Shown one piece after another: positions 12,301-23,022 of a stretch of 64,000 nucleotides of DNA. Each line of letters begins with the position of its first letter. Positions within the stretch are counted from its first letter, which is position 1. The stretch covers positions 124,001-188,000 of the forward strand of contig NW_005178460.1 of assembly GCF_000341285.1 (NCBI RefSeq). Reading direction: 5' to 3'. The notes beneath the pieces are model-generated. The model searched no databases and was not told the DNA's origin. It saw only the letters and a program-made list of their open reading frames with translations. This stretch comes from Galdieria sulphuraria (taxonomy: Eukaryota > Rhodophyta > Bangiophyceae > Galdieriales > Galdieriaceae). Both the position numbers and the translations under genes were made by a program.

Positions 12301-13039
12301 GCTGTTATTATTTTGTGCTCATTTGAGTCGTTGTTCTTTTTCGGTTGTTGATTATCATACCGATCTATTGACCGCATTGGAACAAGCTGGACGAGTTTTA
12401 CAAGCAATGATTGATATTGCTATACAACGCGATGACATTGCCACTGCTATTACTTGTATTCATTTGAGTCAATGTTTATCTCAAGGTTGTTGGCCTTGGG
12501 AGTTTACATTTTTAAGAGTGATTAAAACACATTTACCTGAATGCGAACAGTGGTTGGTACAACAGTGTGGGATAAAGGAAACAGGTCAGGACTTTTATAT
12601 GCATTGGAAAGATAGAAAAGCTTCTTGGTTACAGTCATTGGAAGAAAAACAACGACATACATTACAAAGATTATACTCCACTGTACCCGTTGTACAAATG
12701 CAAGCGCTATGGGACTTTGGTAACCATAACATTTTAGTGAAATGGAATGATAAAAAGCAACCTCGTGGTCTTTGGATATATCAAAAAAGGAGAGCTAATC
12801 AAGAAACTTGGTATTTAATACTGATAGACACAACTAGTGGCGGAATAGGTGCATTTCGAAGAATTCGATCATCCAAAAAAAATATAAATAAGATGCTATA
12901 CCCAGAGAATGATTTGAATGGAGAGTCCTCAGCTCTTCTTTTACTGTCAGCAAATTATCGAGGAGTCGATCAAATGTGGCGTTGGGTGGACAACAAGTCT
13001 CAATTTCTTTCCAGTTATCAAGTTGCATGGAATGAATAA
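6312..13039 (+). CDS. ASCC3: ASCC3/Slh1-type dual-cassette Ski2-like helicase
   Basis: Large DNA/RNA helicase; family members unwind alkylated DNA for repair and split stalled ribosomes in ribosome quality control. Exons 6312-11429 and 11483-13039 encode 2,224 residues, near the human 2,202. Cassette 1 has Walker A APTGAGKT at about 448 and DEIH at about 563; cassette 2 has APTGSGKT at about 1361 and DEVH at about 1475. Each is followed by RAGRP motif VI and a Sec63-like region. KKNFYKKFLYEPFPVESNLL in exon 2 distinguishes ASCC3 from the splicing helicase BRR2. Both ATPase sites look intact, whereas the second cassette is degenerate in BRR2. The ATG at 6312 follows a TTG GTC that is open in frame. 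The single intron is 53 nt. Confidence 0.93.
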
Positions 13040-13092
13040 AACTTGGTTACCACTTTATTGCAACATGGAGCTGTCATCATCGCGACTATTCT

Positions 13093-14274
13093 TCATATCA
13101 AAATATCTTTTTCAATGGTGTGCCATAAATATTCCGCAATTCTACTTTGTGCTGCAGGAACTGGATGAAATGCCGATACTCCATAATTACCTTGCGGAGC
13201 AACAGGACCTAACGCTGCTAAAATAGGAACCTCTGAAAAGATCGTTTCAATATCTTCTTCCAACGAGACTGTCGGACCATATGCCCATTCCTCATGGCCA
13301 CTACAATATTCATGATGTTTCATCAATTCGCGAATATCATTGACATAAGAACTACTGTCGGTTGCTGCAGTGAGCACTTTGGAGTTGAGTTCTTCCAACA
13401 ATTGTTTGATTTGTGTTATTTTGGTACTGTTGTTCACCAAACCAGCCATATCGGGACATTGTAAGAGATTATTTTCATTGGTTGGATTCAAAGGTGAATA
13501 ATAGGTTTGTACAATGATATGCGGCATTTTGTGAATAGCAGCACTAACATTGCCTTTAAGATAACTTATAGCTTTGACATATTCACTAGAAGTAAATACT
13601 CGAGTGCTTGTTAATGAAGAGGTCGATAAATTCAGTTGTTGTATCGTATTGAGGACATTTTGCAAAGAGACACCTACGTCAAGCGAAACTTGATAAATAG
13701 CTGTATCCACTAAAATCTGGGCAATATACTGATCATATGCTTGTTTCACTACCGCTGCAATTTCATCCAAAGGTGTTGGCTGCCCATCATCCGCTCCAAA
13801 ACTCAACACGAGGATAGGAATATCATCGTCCGACCAGGAAATGGCCGACCAACTATCAACTAGTTGTTGAAGTTGAGAGAGTGTTGCATTTTTGGAAAGC
13901 TGAGGTTCTAAAAGACCATTGTGAATGGCACCGCCCGTACAAGCAAAATTGAAAACTTCTACACTTGCTTTGGTCTGGTTGACGTAAAAAGGCAATTGAA
14001 AAACGGAAGCAAAAGGAGAACGATGACACTCAGGATACGGTCCTAGCCAGTGTGGATGAAGATCTGTTGGTCCATTCCATATCGTACGAAGGTACTGAAT
14101 GGCGTAATTGGGACTGGTGGTGTAACAGGGATTATAGGTTAACCCATATAAAGTACCTTCTCCAGAAGCTACAGAATCACCCAATGCAGCAACTCTAAGG
14201 TTAGGCTTAGCTTCTACACGATAAACTAGGAAAAATAATAAGAACGAAATAAGAAAATTACTAGAGCGCGTCAT
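13093..14274 (-). CDS. Secreted SGNH/GDSL-type hydrolase
   Basis: Likely extracellular or lumenal esterase or lipase. The 393-residue intronless protein opens with a short basic segment and a strong hydrophobic stretch (residues about 7-20), a signal peptide. Block I is LGDSVASGEG with catalytic Ser about 34. FACTGGAIHNG fits block II Gly, LSFGADD sits at the block III place with Ala-Asp where Asn is usual, and SAFHPV near residue 369 supplies the block V His. Several NxS/T sites suggest glycosylation. The GDSVASGEG form and intronless structure resemble actinobacterial secreted SGNH enzymes, so bacterial origin is possible. The stop is 53 nt from the convergent ASCC3 stop. Confidence 0.8.
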   Translation of the reverse strand: MTRSSNFLISFLLFFLVYRVEAKPNLRVAALGDSVASGEGTLYGLTYNPCYTTSPNYAIQYLRTIWNGPTDLHPHWLGPYPECHRSPFASVFQLPFYVNQTKASVEVFNFACTGGAIHNGLLEPQLSKNATLSQLQQLVDSWSAISWSDDDIPILVLSFGADDGQPTPLDEIAAVVKQAYDQYIAQILVDTAIYQVSLDVGVSLQNVLNTIQQLNLSTSSLTSTRVFTSSEYVKAISYLKGNVSAAIHKMPHIIVQTYYSPLNPTNENNLLQCPDMAGLVNNSTKITQIKQLLEELNSKVLTAATDSSSYVNDIRELMKHHEYCSGHEEWAYGPTVSLEEDIETIFSEVPILAALGPVAPQGNYGVSAFHPVPAAQSRIAEYLWHTIEKDILI

Positions 14275-15916
14275 TGCTATATAAGTCTAAATAAACCAAA
14301 ACCCCCCAAATGAAATAGAATTAACTAATTGGGGTAGCAGGTGCGGACCTCCCTGACTTTGTCCCGTGGAATTCAACATCACATTGGATGACTAATGGCT
14401 CAGTAGCAGCCGAAACACATTCGGAGTGGAGTAAGAAAGCAACAGATACCCTTAAGAACTCAAACTTTTAAAAAGTGTCGAAATTCCCTCTGAGAATACT
14501 TTGAGTGTAAAAACCTCAGTTGAATGATATTCTCAAACTTATCTGAAAACTGTTCTTTTTAAAAGTCACTTGTTGAATTGAAAAACAATGATCAGAATAC
14601 AAAAAAAAGCGTATTGATAGTCTAGTTTAGCATCATAGACCAACTTGAATGCTTCTTGACGCTCAAAACAAAGTTACTAATATATCTTTTCGTTTTAAAC
14701 AATCTCAAGAAATTTTAAAGATCTGAAGTGGGTTCAGATGGCTTTGTTTCAAAATAATAAAAGGATAAAAACATTTTCAAATAGCCAAAAGTTTAATTTC
14801 TCAAAAGAAAAAATAAGCAAAAATATTAAAAAAATACAGACAAACATTGACCGTTTTCCAGTCACGTCAACAAAGAAGAAGGCCATAGGCGGATCAAAAT
14901 AATCCTTATGAAGGCTATACTCTTCAGGGCTTGGGTTTTGTTTTCGCAATCAATTGCACTAGGACTCTAAAGACAACTCTTTATTCCGTCACTTTAACAC
15001 TAGTCATGCGTTGAAGAAATGAAATAAAGCAACCTTTACTGACAAAATAACCTGTCGTACAAAATCCAAAAACTTCAAGAACCAACAGAAGAATTGCAAG
15101 ACAGCATGGCGTTAAATGGAATTCCATGATAATAAAAGTCATTGACTAAAGAAAAATTTAAATGGCCATTAAGTTTAACTACTTACGTTTAGGAGTCGAT
15201 TTGGAATTAATAAAATAATCTACACAAGTCTCTTTTACGACATTTAATTTCTATGAAATAATATTATTTTTTTCATTAAAATTTAACCTTGAGTTATTTC
15301 TGTTTTTCAAATCATGTAATCTCATTGAACAGACATTCAAAGAAAAATGATAATAGAGTTAAATTGTTTGGGAATTAGTTTTTTGTATTATTTTCATAAA
15401 TATTTTGTGAGAACAAAGTAAATAGCTGGAATGATTTAATTAATAAATAGTTTTGTCATTTGTTAAAAGTGCCTCAAGACAAATTCTTTTTTGGTACCCG
15501 TATTGACAGTTTTATATACTAAACGATTCTTGCACACATGGCATTTCAAAGATTTGTGAGAGTTTAATCTTTAAAAACCTATAATCCTCCAGTACAGAAA
15601 AAGTCGTAGCTTTTCAGGAAATTGTGTGCTATCAATATTCTATACGCCTCTTGCTTAGTTAGTAACGATATTTATGCCCTTTGGGTTCTTTGTTACAACC
15701 CTAGTATCACACGACTAGTGTGGCTGCTCTGCTTTGTCGGCGAACGTTGAAATGTGCTCAGGACTTGGTCTTATGAGGCAAGATCCTATTTATTTGGAAC
15801 ACGATACGGTTGCAAAGAGTTTACCATCGCTTGACTGGTTTGAAGGGTTTCAGATCTTCTTTACGATGAGTTTCGTCAACCTTTCAACAAACAAATACAC
15901 AGAAAACTTGGATCAT
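14275..15916. other. 1.6-kb stretch without a recognised gene
   Basis: Lies between the 5' end of the SGNH hydrolase gene and the 3' end of the QCR10-like gene, both on the minus strand. Only short frames without coding character occur. Most is very AT-rich. The segment about 14335-14560 is less AT-rich and can form local hairpins, for example CCGAA/TTCGG near 14410 and GAGAATA/TATTCTC between about 14492 and 14535, so an unassigned non-coding RNA is possible. I compared it by eye with U1, U2, U4, U6, SRP and RNase P signatures without a match. Confidence 0.4.
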
Positions 15917-16193
15917 TTATTGCTTCGACTCTTCTTCCCACCCAAGCTGCTTCTTGATAAAATCATAAGGTTCTGAGTAATCAGTTGCGTCATCACCAAA
16001 GCCGTTCTCAAACAAAAAACGCCAACCACTTACCGATAAACCAAAACAGTGCGAGGCCTGCTGCCAAACCCCATCGACAAGCAGCAGCCGTATCGGGTAC
16101 TTTCCATCTTCTTACAACCCACTGTGTTCTACGAAATATTTTGGGCAGTTCAGGGGACGTAAAGTCTGCCTCCTTCACGCTGAACCGTGCCAT
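15917..16193 (-). CDS. Small membrane protein, probable cytochrome bc1 complex subunit 10 (plant-type QCR10)
   Basis: Exons 16193-16034 and 15972-15917 give 71 residues. A basic N-terminal half (KIFRRTQWVVRRWKVP) precedes one hydrophobic helix, CRWGLAAGLALFWFI, then EPYDFIKKQLG. The pattern of aromatic-Gly helix followed by P-x-D/G-x-I-K-K resembles, from memory, the tiny QCR10 subunit of plant mitochondrial complex III. Such short proteins diverge quickly, so the name is a suggestion; a mitochondrial inner-membrane subunit is the safer statement. The intron has a canonical GTAAGT donor and lies right after the helix. The plus-strand frame opposite this gene (15734-15976) is a shadow. Confidence 0.6.
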
Positions 16194-16439
16194 TATGAAC
16201 ACAACACCCAAACAAGAATGATGGGGATGAAATGAGGGATATTTGAAAACGACTCTACTACATTTTCCAACAGTTTATAAGAAATGAGTAGTTTCTGTAT
16301 ATAGTGTACATATTCTGTCAATATATTGTGTGTATCTTTTACAAAGCATAGTGGACAGGAAAACATGTTTAATCATCAATCAGGTTTGGATGGTACATCC
16401 ACTCAGTATTCTCCGACGAATAGAAACTTGTAACAAACT

Positions 16440-17551
16440 ATGCCTAAACAAAGTGTAAAGAGAACCAACGGACAACCACAATCTACAGACCAGCGTAAGT
16501 AGTTGTTTTCATTCTAGTGTACTAGAGAACCAAAATCATTCTCTTCAAAGAACTTGGTACATATCAAGAACTTTCAGAGTCGTTTGTGAGTGTACCACTT
16601 TCATCAGAACCACCACCAGATAGTCATTCTCCATTTGTTTTGGAGGACGAAGAGTTGTTTTCTTCAGCTCTTCGACATCAAAACGAGCAGGAGTGTTCTT
16701 CCGAGTCCCAAGTAGATAACCTATTTGAGCTATTGGGTTCTTCAGATGGAGGTGGTGTGAGCAAAGAAGACATTCGTGTGCTTTTAGATATTTATGATGG
16801 AGATGTGGATAGAGTAGCTAGTTGTTTATTGGAACAGGATTTCTCTTCATTACAGTTGGTGAAAGACTTTCAGTTGGCCCATACGCTTCAAGAAGAAGAA
16901 CAACGACATTCTACTCGTTTTATTCAACAACAAGAAGATGATACGACTACCTATAGTGGAACACCACTTCCAGCTTCTTCACGTGAACGTTTTATTCATT
17001 CTGTGAAGGAAATTTTGATTCCTCAACTTGCCAACGAACTGGTTGGAATGCACTTTCCGGATATAGAAAACGATGGACAGAAATACGAGTATCATTTACG
17101 CAATCTTTCATTGGAGTTGTTGAATATTCCAATCGATCGAGTGCAAGTAACAGTAACCCATCCCGATATTCATGTGGATTGTGAAGATGTAGAATTGAAG
17201 ATAGCCGTTGGTCATTGGGAATATCATAGAAAAGGTACTTTAAGTTTTCAAGATGATGGCCAAGCCCATGTTATTTTAAGTGGTATTCATGTTGGTTTGA
17301 TCATTCGGTCTCACTTGGAGCAAGAACAAGAGTTGCCACATTTAGGTGTTCGCAAATGTATCGTTTCAGTGGGAGAAGTGCGTTTTCGATTTGCAGGTAC
17401 AAAAGCCAGTTGGTTATATAATCTATTATCAACTCTTTTTCAAAGTCAATTGAAAAAGAATGTCGAAGCTGTATTACAAACCACTGTTTCCAGTGCTGTA
17501 GATAGTCAATTGAATCAATGGACACAATGGATATTTGCTCAGAATGAATAG
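16440..17551 (+). CDS. CUE-domain protein with a BPI/LBP-like lipid-binding region
   Basis: Exons 16440-16494 and 16551-17551 encode 351 residues. Residues about 55-105 (VDNLFELLG, KEDIRVLLDIYDGDVDRVASCLLEQD) fit a CUE/UBA three-helix ubiquitin-binding domain. After an acidic Gln-rich linker, the C-terminal 190 residues have alternating beta pattern (RVQVTVTHPDIHVDCEDVELKIAVGHWEYH, broken here only by memory of TULIP folds) suggesting a lipid-transfer-like barrel. That second assignment is weak. A GTG-started frame covers most of exon 2, but the upstream ATG exon joined at CAAAG/AACTTGG restores a normal start. The next frame begins two bases after this stop. Confidence 0.6.
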
Positions 17552-17552
17552 A

Positions 17553-18101
17553 ATGTTATTATTCTTTTCACCAACTTGTGGTTATCGTATCATAAACTTT
17601 ACCAAGTTGTTTTTTGTTCGTAGATTAAGGAATAATACTAAAAGTGGACGTTGTAGTTGGTTTCAGTCGAGTTTCAAATGGACTGCGTCTTTATTATTAC
17701 CCGTAGTACTTTGTAATAAAAAACGAGTGTCCTTTTGTACTATGAACCATAATTGTGCTAGGAATAGAACAAAGAACGTGTTGATAACGAGTATCAGTGT
17801 AGTGGTTTATGGAACGTTGTTATTCTATTATTGGATAATACGCATATTGAGAAAGATACAACAACTAGTTTGGGAGTTGAGTTGGTTAGTCGTGTATTCG
17901 TTTCAACAATATAGACAAGCTTGTGGACGAAAACCTTCAGATGGTATCCTAGTTGATAGAATAGAAGGTGGTGATGATTGGGTCACACGTGAAGAGTTTC
18001 AACAACTTGCCAAGGATGTCAAGATATTGAGTGAAATAGTAGCTCGACATAATATTCATTTATACAAAGCATTGAGAGAAGCTCCTAAAGAAGACCCATA
18101 A
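17553..18101 (+). CDS. Hypothetical membrane protein
   Basis: Not recognised. The frame from the ATG at 17553 (two bases after the previous stop codon starts ending) encodes 182 residues. An Arg/Lys-rich N-terminal part with short hydrophobic runs is followed by a clear transmembrane segment (SISVVVYGTLLFYYWIIRIL) and a soluble tail with an acidic, helical end (DDWVTREEFQQLAKDVKILS). The N-terminus resembles an organelle-targeting leader. A shorter start at 17742 (MNHNCARN) would leave a conventional 5' leader and may be the real one. Spacing to the CUE-domain gene leaves no promoter, so either the two are cotranscribed or an upstream exon is missing. Confidence 0.5.
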   Translation: MLLFFSPTCGYRIINFTKLFFVRRLRNNTKSGRCSWFQSSFKWTASLLLPVVLCNKKRVSFCTMNHNCARNRTKNVLITSISVVVYGTLLFYYWIIRILRKIQQLVWELSWLVVYSFQQYRQACGRKPSDGILVDRIEGGDDWVTREEFQQLAKDVKILSEIVARHNIHLYKALREAPKEDP

Positions 18102-18252
18102 GAACACGTCATCATTTCCTTAATCTGAATAAAGCCATTCTTCCTTTCCACGTACTTTACGCACCCTCAATCTTCTTGCTCAACGAAAAGAGATTCAGCA
18201 ACGTTGGACGTCAAATGATATTTGTGGTTTGATCCACCGCGCACTGTATAAC

Positions 18253-19089
18253 ATGAAAAAGCCAATCACAGAAAAGTGTTGGATAGTTGGAAAAAAGAAT
18301 ATGTGGATTGCTTGGTTGACTGTGGCTATTTGTGCTTTGTGGTTGATGTGGAATATGGGGAAACATACTTCTCGGTGGTTATCTCCACACTCCACTATGG
18401 ATAAGTCAATATGTCCCAACTTTTATTTCGACTTGGGAAGTAATGTGGGAGACTCTATTGTTCATTTTGTGTTGCATAATATTACAAGTGTGGGTTCAAC
18501 TTCCAGTGCGTTGAGAAGATTTGCCAACCGCATAGGAGTTGTATCGAGTGAATATTGTGTTTATGGTTTTGAAGGAAATCCAATATTCAATGATGGACTC
18601 AAAAAGTTGGAGCAACTGTTACAAGGATATACGAAAAAGACAGAAATAAGGACGGAAACAGTGGTAACCGATGAAGATGGCACAACTCAATTGTATTTGG
18701 ACTTGGTCAATGAAGATCACCATTTTTGGGGTTCTTCTATTCACAACGATACAAGAGATATCGTCAAAAGTGGTTCTCAAGCAGTCAATGTTACTGCTGT
18801 GGATTTTGCCAAGTTTTTGAAGCAACGAGTGGTGGATAAAAGAGAATGCAAAGGAACTGTTCCTATGGTAGTAGTTCGAATGGATATCGAAGGTGCAGAA
18901 TATCGAGTCATAAGAAGCTTATTTGAACAAGGTCTTTTGTGTCATTATATTGATTATTTGATTGTAGAGTTTCATGAGGATAGTGCACCCATCAACAGTT
19001 CCATTCCACAAGTGTTGGCTTGGTTCATGGAGAATAATGATCGATGTCAAACTCAATTTATATTTGAAGATATAGAAAATGACTATTGA
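18253..19089 (+). CDS. FkbM-type SAM-dependent methyltransferase, membrane anchored
   Basis: Predicted small-molecule or glycan O-methyltransferase. From the ATG at 18253 the protein has 278 residues. A short cytosolic end precedes one hydrophobic anchor (MWIAWLTVAICALWLMWNMG), giving a type II Golgi/ER topology. The SAM-binding motif I is FYFDLGSNVGDSI, motif II is VYGFEGNPIF, and the FkbM signature VVVRMDIEGAEYRVIRSL follows. NxS/T sites in the lumenal part agree with this topology. The frame is open upstream to about 18133 without an ATG, so a further 5' exon is possible. Its stop codon overlaps the stop of the convergent WD40 gene. Confidence 0.75.
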   Translation: MKKPITEKCWIVGKKNMWIAWLTVAICALWLMWNMGKHTSRWLSPHSTMDKSICPNFYFDLGSNVGDSIVHFVLHNITSVGSTSSALRRFANRIGVVSSEYCVYGFEGNPIFNDGLKKLEQLLQGYTKKTEIRTETVVTDEDGTTQLYLDLVNEDHHFWGSSIHNDTRDIVKSGSQAVNVTAVDFAKFLKQRVVDKRECKGTVPMVVVRMDIEGAEYRVIRSLFEQGLLCHYIDYLIVEFHEDSAPINSSIPQVLAWFMENNDRCQTQFIFEDIENDY

Positions 19090-20259
19090 AAGTGAGAAAA
19101 GAGAACAAGGTTACCTCGATTATCTGTCATTGCCATATATTGACCATCCATAGAAATATTTCCTAATCCAGTCAATCATCATCCATAGAATAGGAACATT
19201 TTCAACTTACCTTGCATAGCATAAAAAGAATAATCATTTTCTTGACAAGTAACTTTCCATAATCTTGTTGCATAGGAATGTTGATGGTCATCGTTACTTT
19301 TGTAAGGATTCCATGTCCAAACTTCACTACTCGGTGAACCAAATAGACACCATCGAGGACAATTATCAAAATGACATATATTTCCTATGGCTTTCATTCC
19401 CGTAGTTATCCAAGTAACATGGTTTTGTTGTTGATCATCATCGTCCCAACATCTCATATCTAAAAGACTGAGATATCCATCACCATATCCCATCACAATA
19501 TCATTCCTATAAATATACAAAAGTATTCATATATGATTACAAAAAATATCTATGAATAAAGAATTACTCTTTGACGTGATGTGAAAACATTTCTTGTTTA
19601 TGCGCATTCCAATGAAATGCTTCCCTTCTTTGTCTAATATCCCAAGCATAAAATATTCCGTAATCAGTACTAGTGGTAATCATATGAGGAACTGAATCGA
19701 CCACTTGAATGCTACTAAATGAGTGTCTTATAGGTGACCAATTCATCCATTGTCCTGAAAGGATATGATATTGTGTCAAACTTCCATCTTCGTGAGCACA
19801 CCATAAAGTCTTATCGTTGATAGAATAGGCCATTTCTCTTATAGTTGCTTTAGTAAGTGACTCTTCATTCGATTGTAAATGGGATTTTGTGATAGAATCG
19901 ATAAGTAAGAGTTGGTCATTCTCTATTTGAAAGAAATGCAGTGAAGAATCTTCAAATGCAGCAACTATCTTATCGGATGAAATACTTATCACATCATCTA
20001 TAGCACAAGTTGTTACATAACCATTCCATTGCAAAGTCATTGGAGTGTGAGAAAGACAATCAGAAAAGGAAACAGCAAATAGTTCATGTTTAAGATAGGA
20101 TGGTTGTAATGGAATGCTACGAGTACCTAAGATGATGAGTGACTTTTCTGAAAGTATAACTGGACGTGTACAAAGAGGAATAACTGGATTTGACTTTAGA
20201 GTTTGAGAAGCAACACTATTCCAATCCAATATACAAACATCGAATAATTTCTTCAACAT
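19083..20259 (-). CDS. WD40-repeat protein
   Basis: Exons 20259-19568, 19506-19211 and 19162-19083 give 355 residues, about the size of one seven-bladed propeller. Repeat-like units include YGIFYAWDIRQRREAFHWNAHKQ, GDGYLSLLDMR and SSEVWTWNPYKS, plus the terminal NISMDGQYMAMTDNRGNLVLF. Propellers of this size act as scaffolds, for example in nuclear pores or diphthamide synthesis, but nothing here fixes the partner, so no name is given. The third exon becomes visible only when the donor after MQG is used. The last seven bases are shared with the end of the FkbM gene on the other strand. Confidence 0.7.
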
Positions 20260-20439
20260 GATAATGGAAGAAAAGAATAAAGAAAATATCCTTCTTTATA
20301 TATCAAGAAATAGACAAATGACTCATTTTCTGTTGGCAAAACGATAAATTCATTCAAAGAAAAAAAGAAGAATGGGTAAATATGATATTGGATGGTCACT
20401 TTTCTTACAGGTCATCTTTTATGATATACATACACAACT

Positions 20440-20955
20440 TTAGGTCTTTGGAACAGATGTCAAACGACTAGACTCCCACTTGGCTTCAAACTGAGACTTT
20501 AATTTCTAAATCAACAGAGTTTGTTTTCTCTATGGGAAGACATTTTGTGCTTACTTGTTTGGTACGTATTTGTTCTCCAAGTATTTCCATTTCTTTGTTT
20601 AGACTACTTATCAACGTATCATAATCCTCCAACACAAATAAACGACCCACGCTTTGATAACTATACTCCCCCATAACACACAAAAAAAAAAGAGAATCAA
20701 ACATAATTCATGAATAATCAAAGTGCTGTTGTACATACACGGTAGGTTTGTGATGGGTGCTAGCTTGCAGTTGCTATTCCAAATACTTAAACTCAAAATA
20801 GATTCAAAACAATTAATTACCTGCAACGTAATTTCTTTGATTCTTTTTTCCCGTTCTAGTGACTCTATTTGTGAAGCAAGAGTATAGATGTGTCTTTGAA
20901 GTTCATATAAACGTTGCAAGTCTTCCTTACGCAATTGCCCAACGGTTTCTTCCAT
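20440..20955 (-). CDS. PFDN1: Prefoldin subunit 1 (beta type)
   Basis: Part of the hexameric cochaperone that passes nascent actin and tubulin to CCT. Exon 1 (20955-20821) is the N-terminal coiled coil (LQRLYELQRHIYTLASQIES). The hairpin core YQSVGRLFVLEDYDTLISSL matches the YxxVGRMF signature of PFD1. The last exon, 20505-20440, gives the C-terminal coil KLKSQFEAKWESS. A micro-exon of 21-23 nt near 20740-20762 probably joins exon 1 to the exon ending at 20555; two phase-compatible versions exist and I cannot choose between them. Total length is about 115-120 residues, normal for the family. Confidence 0.75.
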
Positions 20956-21005
20956 CGATTTTACAAATCCACAACAAAATGGAGTTTATTCATCTCTTTG
21001 AATGA

Positions 21006-23022
21006 TCACTTATCGGTTTTCATGGATTCTATCACAGAGCTTTCAAAATAGATATCATTCTTCTCTGAATCTTTTTCAAAGGATGATGATGAATGAAAGA
21101 GAATATCTTCTTCTTCACAACGAGGATCATAAGTTCCCATTTCTTCCGAATTTTTTAAAAATTCTGCATATCTTTGTTTTCCTAATCGATATGTGTTCCA
21201 ATATGCTGAAAACAATGTAAGGTCCTTGTAATCCACAGGTAAGGAAGCTACATAATCGAGTCGTTTCTTGGTCAACAAATTTTCTCTTCTTGCTAAATAA
21301 GCAGCAAATGAAGTACAATATTGACGATATTGGGATGCAGATGAGAAACATTTGTTTTTAAGAAATCCCAACCCGTTGAAATCTCCATCAACTTGTACTT
21401 GGTCCAACTGTTCTTGACCCACTCCCCAATGGACGGCAAAACGTGCAGCATAACGACGACGCAATTCTACAAACCTGGTATCTTCTCCAAGTAAGGAACG
21501 ATGAGAATATTCGGGAACAAAAAATGTACAAATAATGAGACCTAGAAATTCCATTCCTCCATAAAACCACATCGTCTTTCTTAATCCTTCATCATTTTGT
21601 TGTACTCCACCTGACCAATTACGCCATATTGTTGGAAAAGTGGTAGTGCCTACAATACCTCCCATCTTTCCTAAGGATGATGCAATACCATACATAGTGG
21701 CCCGAATTCTGGTAGGAAATGCTTCAGCAGGAACCAAATAAACTGGTATAAATACAAAGTTTTGAAACCTAAAAGAAACATCGAAATAGATTTTCATAAA
21801 TACAAAAGATAAAGAGAAATACCAACCCTCCAACAAATGTACTCCATATGATCCAAGCAATGGGTTGGGCTTTCAATTGCCAAAAGAATCCAGTGTTGAT
21901 AATCTGAGTAGCTGCTAAGAACAACCAACCAAACATTTCTGTCTTTCTACGTCCCCACTTATCAACCACAAAAGCTGCAACAAATGGCATCCAAACACCC
22001 CAAGCAGCTCCTTCAGCTAAAGATAACCATACAGACTTGAATAATGATACTCCAATAACATGTTGGAGAATAAGATTTCCAAAGGTTCCTTGACTGTAAT
22101 TGATCCAATCAATAAGAAACCACATAATGACGGTTCCTACCGTACGTGGTATAAAGTGACGACAAATGACATACAGATCCAACACATCATATCTTCTTCC
22201 TTTGCGTTGTTGTTCCTTTTTAAACATGAGGGAGTTTTTCATCTTAGTACGAAATATTAAAACAGTAATCACTGGAATGGTTGCTATTCCAAATGAAAGT
22301 CTGGCTACCACATTCCAGTTGCAACCAGATGCTGCTCCAAGATATGCATTTCTACAAGCAATGGCTATCAATATGAGTTGAACGACAAACGGAGCATAAT
22401 TTCCCAAAGTCTCCAAACACATGACAAGAATAGCTACTCTTCTACCTCGATTCTTAGTATCCAACTGCTCACTGTCTTCCATCACGTTGGGTACATTACA
22501 AGTATATTCACCACCCATACCAATACCAGCTACTCCAAGAGCAATGACCATCATCCATATAGCACCAACATGACTCGTTCCATTCATAGCAACTCCCAAA
22601 ATATTTCCCAATAAAACAAAACAAGAACACATGATGAGACCTTTCTTTCGACCAAAGAAATCAGCTATGAACCCAAAAATAAGCAGTCCAAACATAACGC
22701 CATACAACATGGAAACTCCAACGGCTGCTTGTAAAGTATTATCATCATTGACACTGGGAAAAATATCCGAAAACATGGTCAATAAAACAGAGTTGATATC
22801 ATACATATATCCATTGACAAAGAACCCTGCAGCTGTTCCAAAAGCATTGAATCGAATAGCAACCTTATCCTCCTCAGTTAGAGCTTCCAACTTGTTGCCA
22901 TCAATGGCACCTTTTGAGGCTTTGGTTTCTTGTTCTAAAGTACAAGTAGAACGCTGTAATTCTTGAGAAGTCCGTACAATTTGTTCATTTACCAACTCCA
23001 AAAAAGGACCAGAGGAATTCAT
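21006..23022 (-). CDS. Major facilitator superfamily transporter
   Basis: Exons 23022-21827 and 21768-21006 encode 652 residues, long for the superfamily because of a soluble N-terminal tail (about 65 residues) and a roughly 180-residue charged C-terminal tail. The loop 2-3 signature is GFIADFFGRKKG, repeated in the second half as FVVDKWGRRKTEMFG. GIGMGGEYT and PVYLVPAEAFPTRIRATMYG resemble the phosphate/sugar-porter branches. The substrate cannot be read from sequence; inorganic phosphate or an organic phosphate ester is a reasonable guess. The ATG at 23022 is preceded by an in-frame TTG. The intron donor is GTTGGT, chosen for phase. Confidence 0.8.

Noticed and set aside
14430-14470. GGTATCTGTTGCTTTC on the minus strand as a U2 snRNA fragment
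   Set aside because: The branch-site recognition GUAGUA and the surrounding U2 5' domain are absent.
15734-15976. 80-residue plus-strand frame
   Set aside because: It overlaps the QCR10-like exon on the other strand and has no conserved motif.
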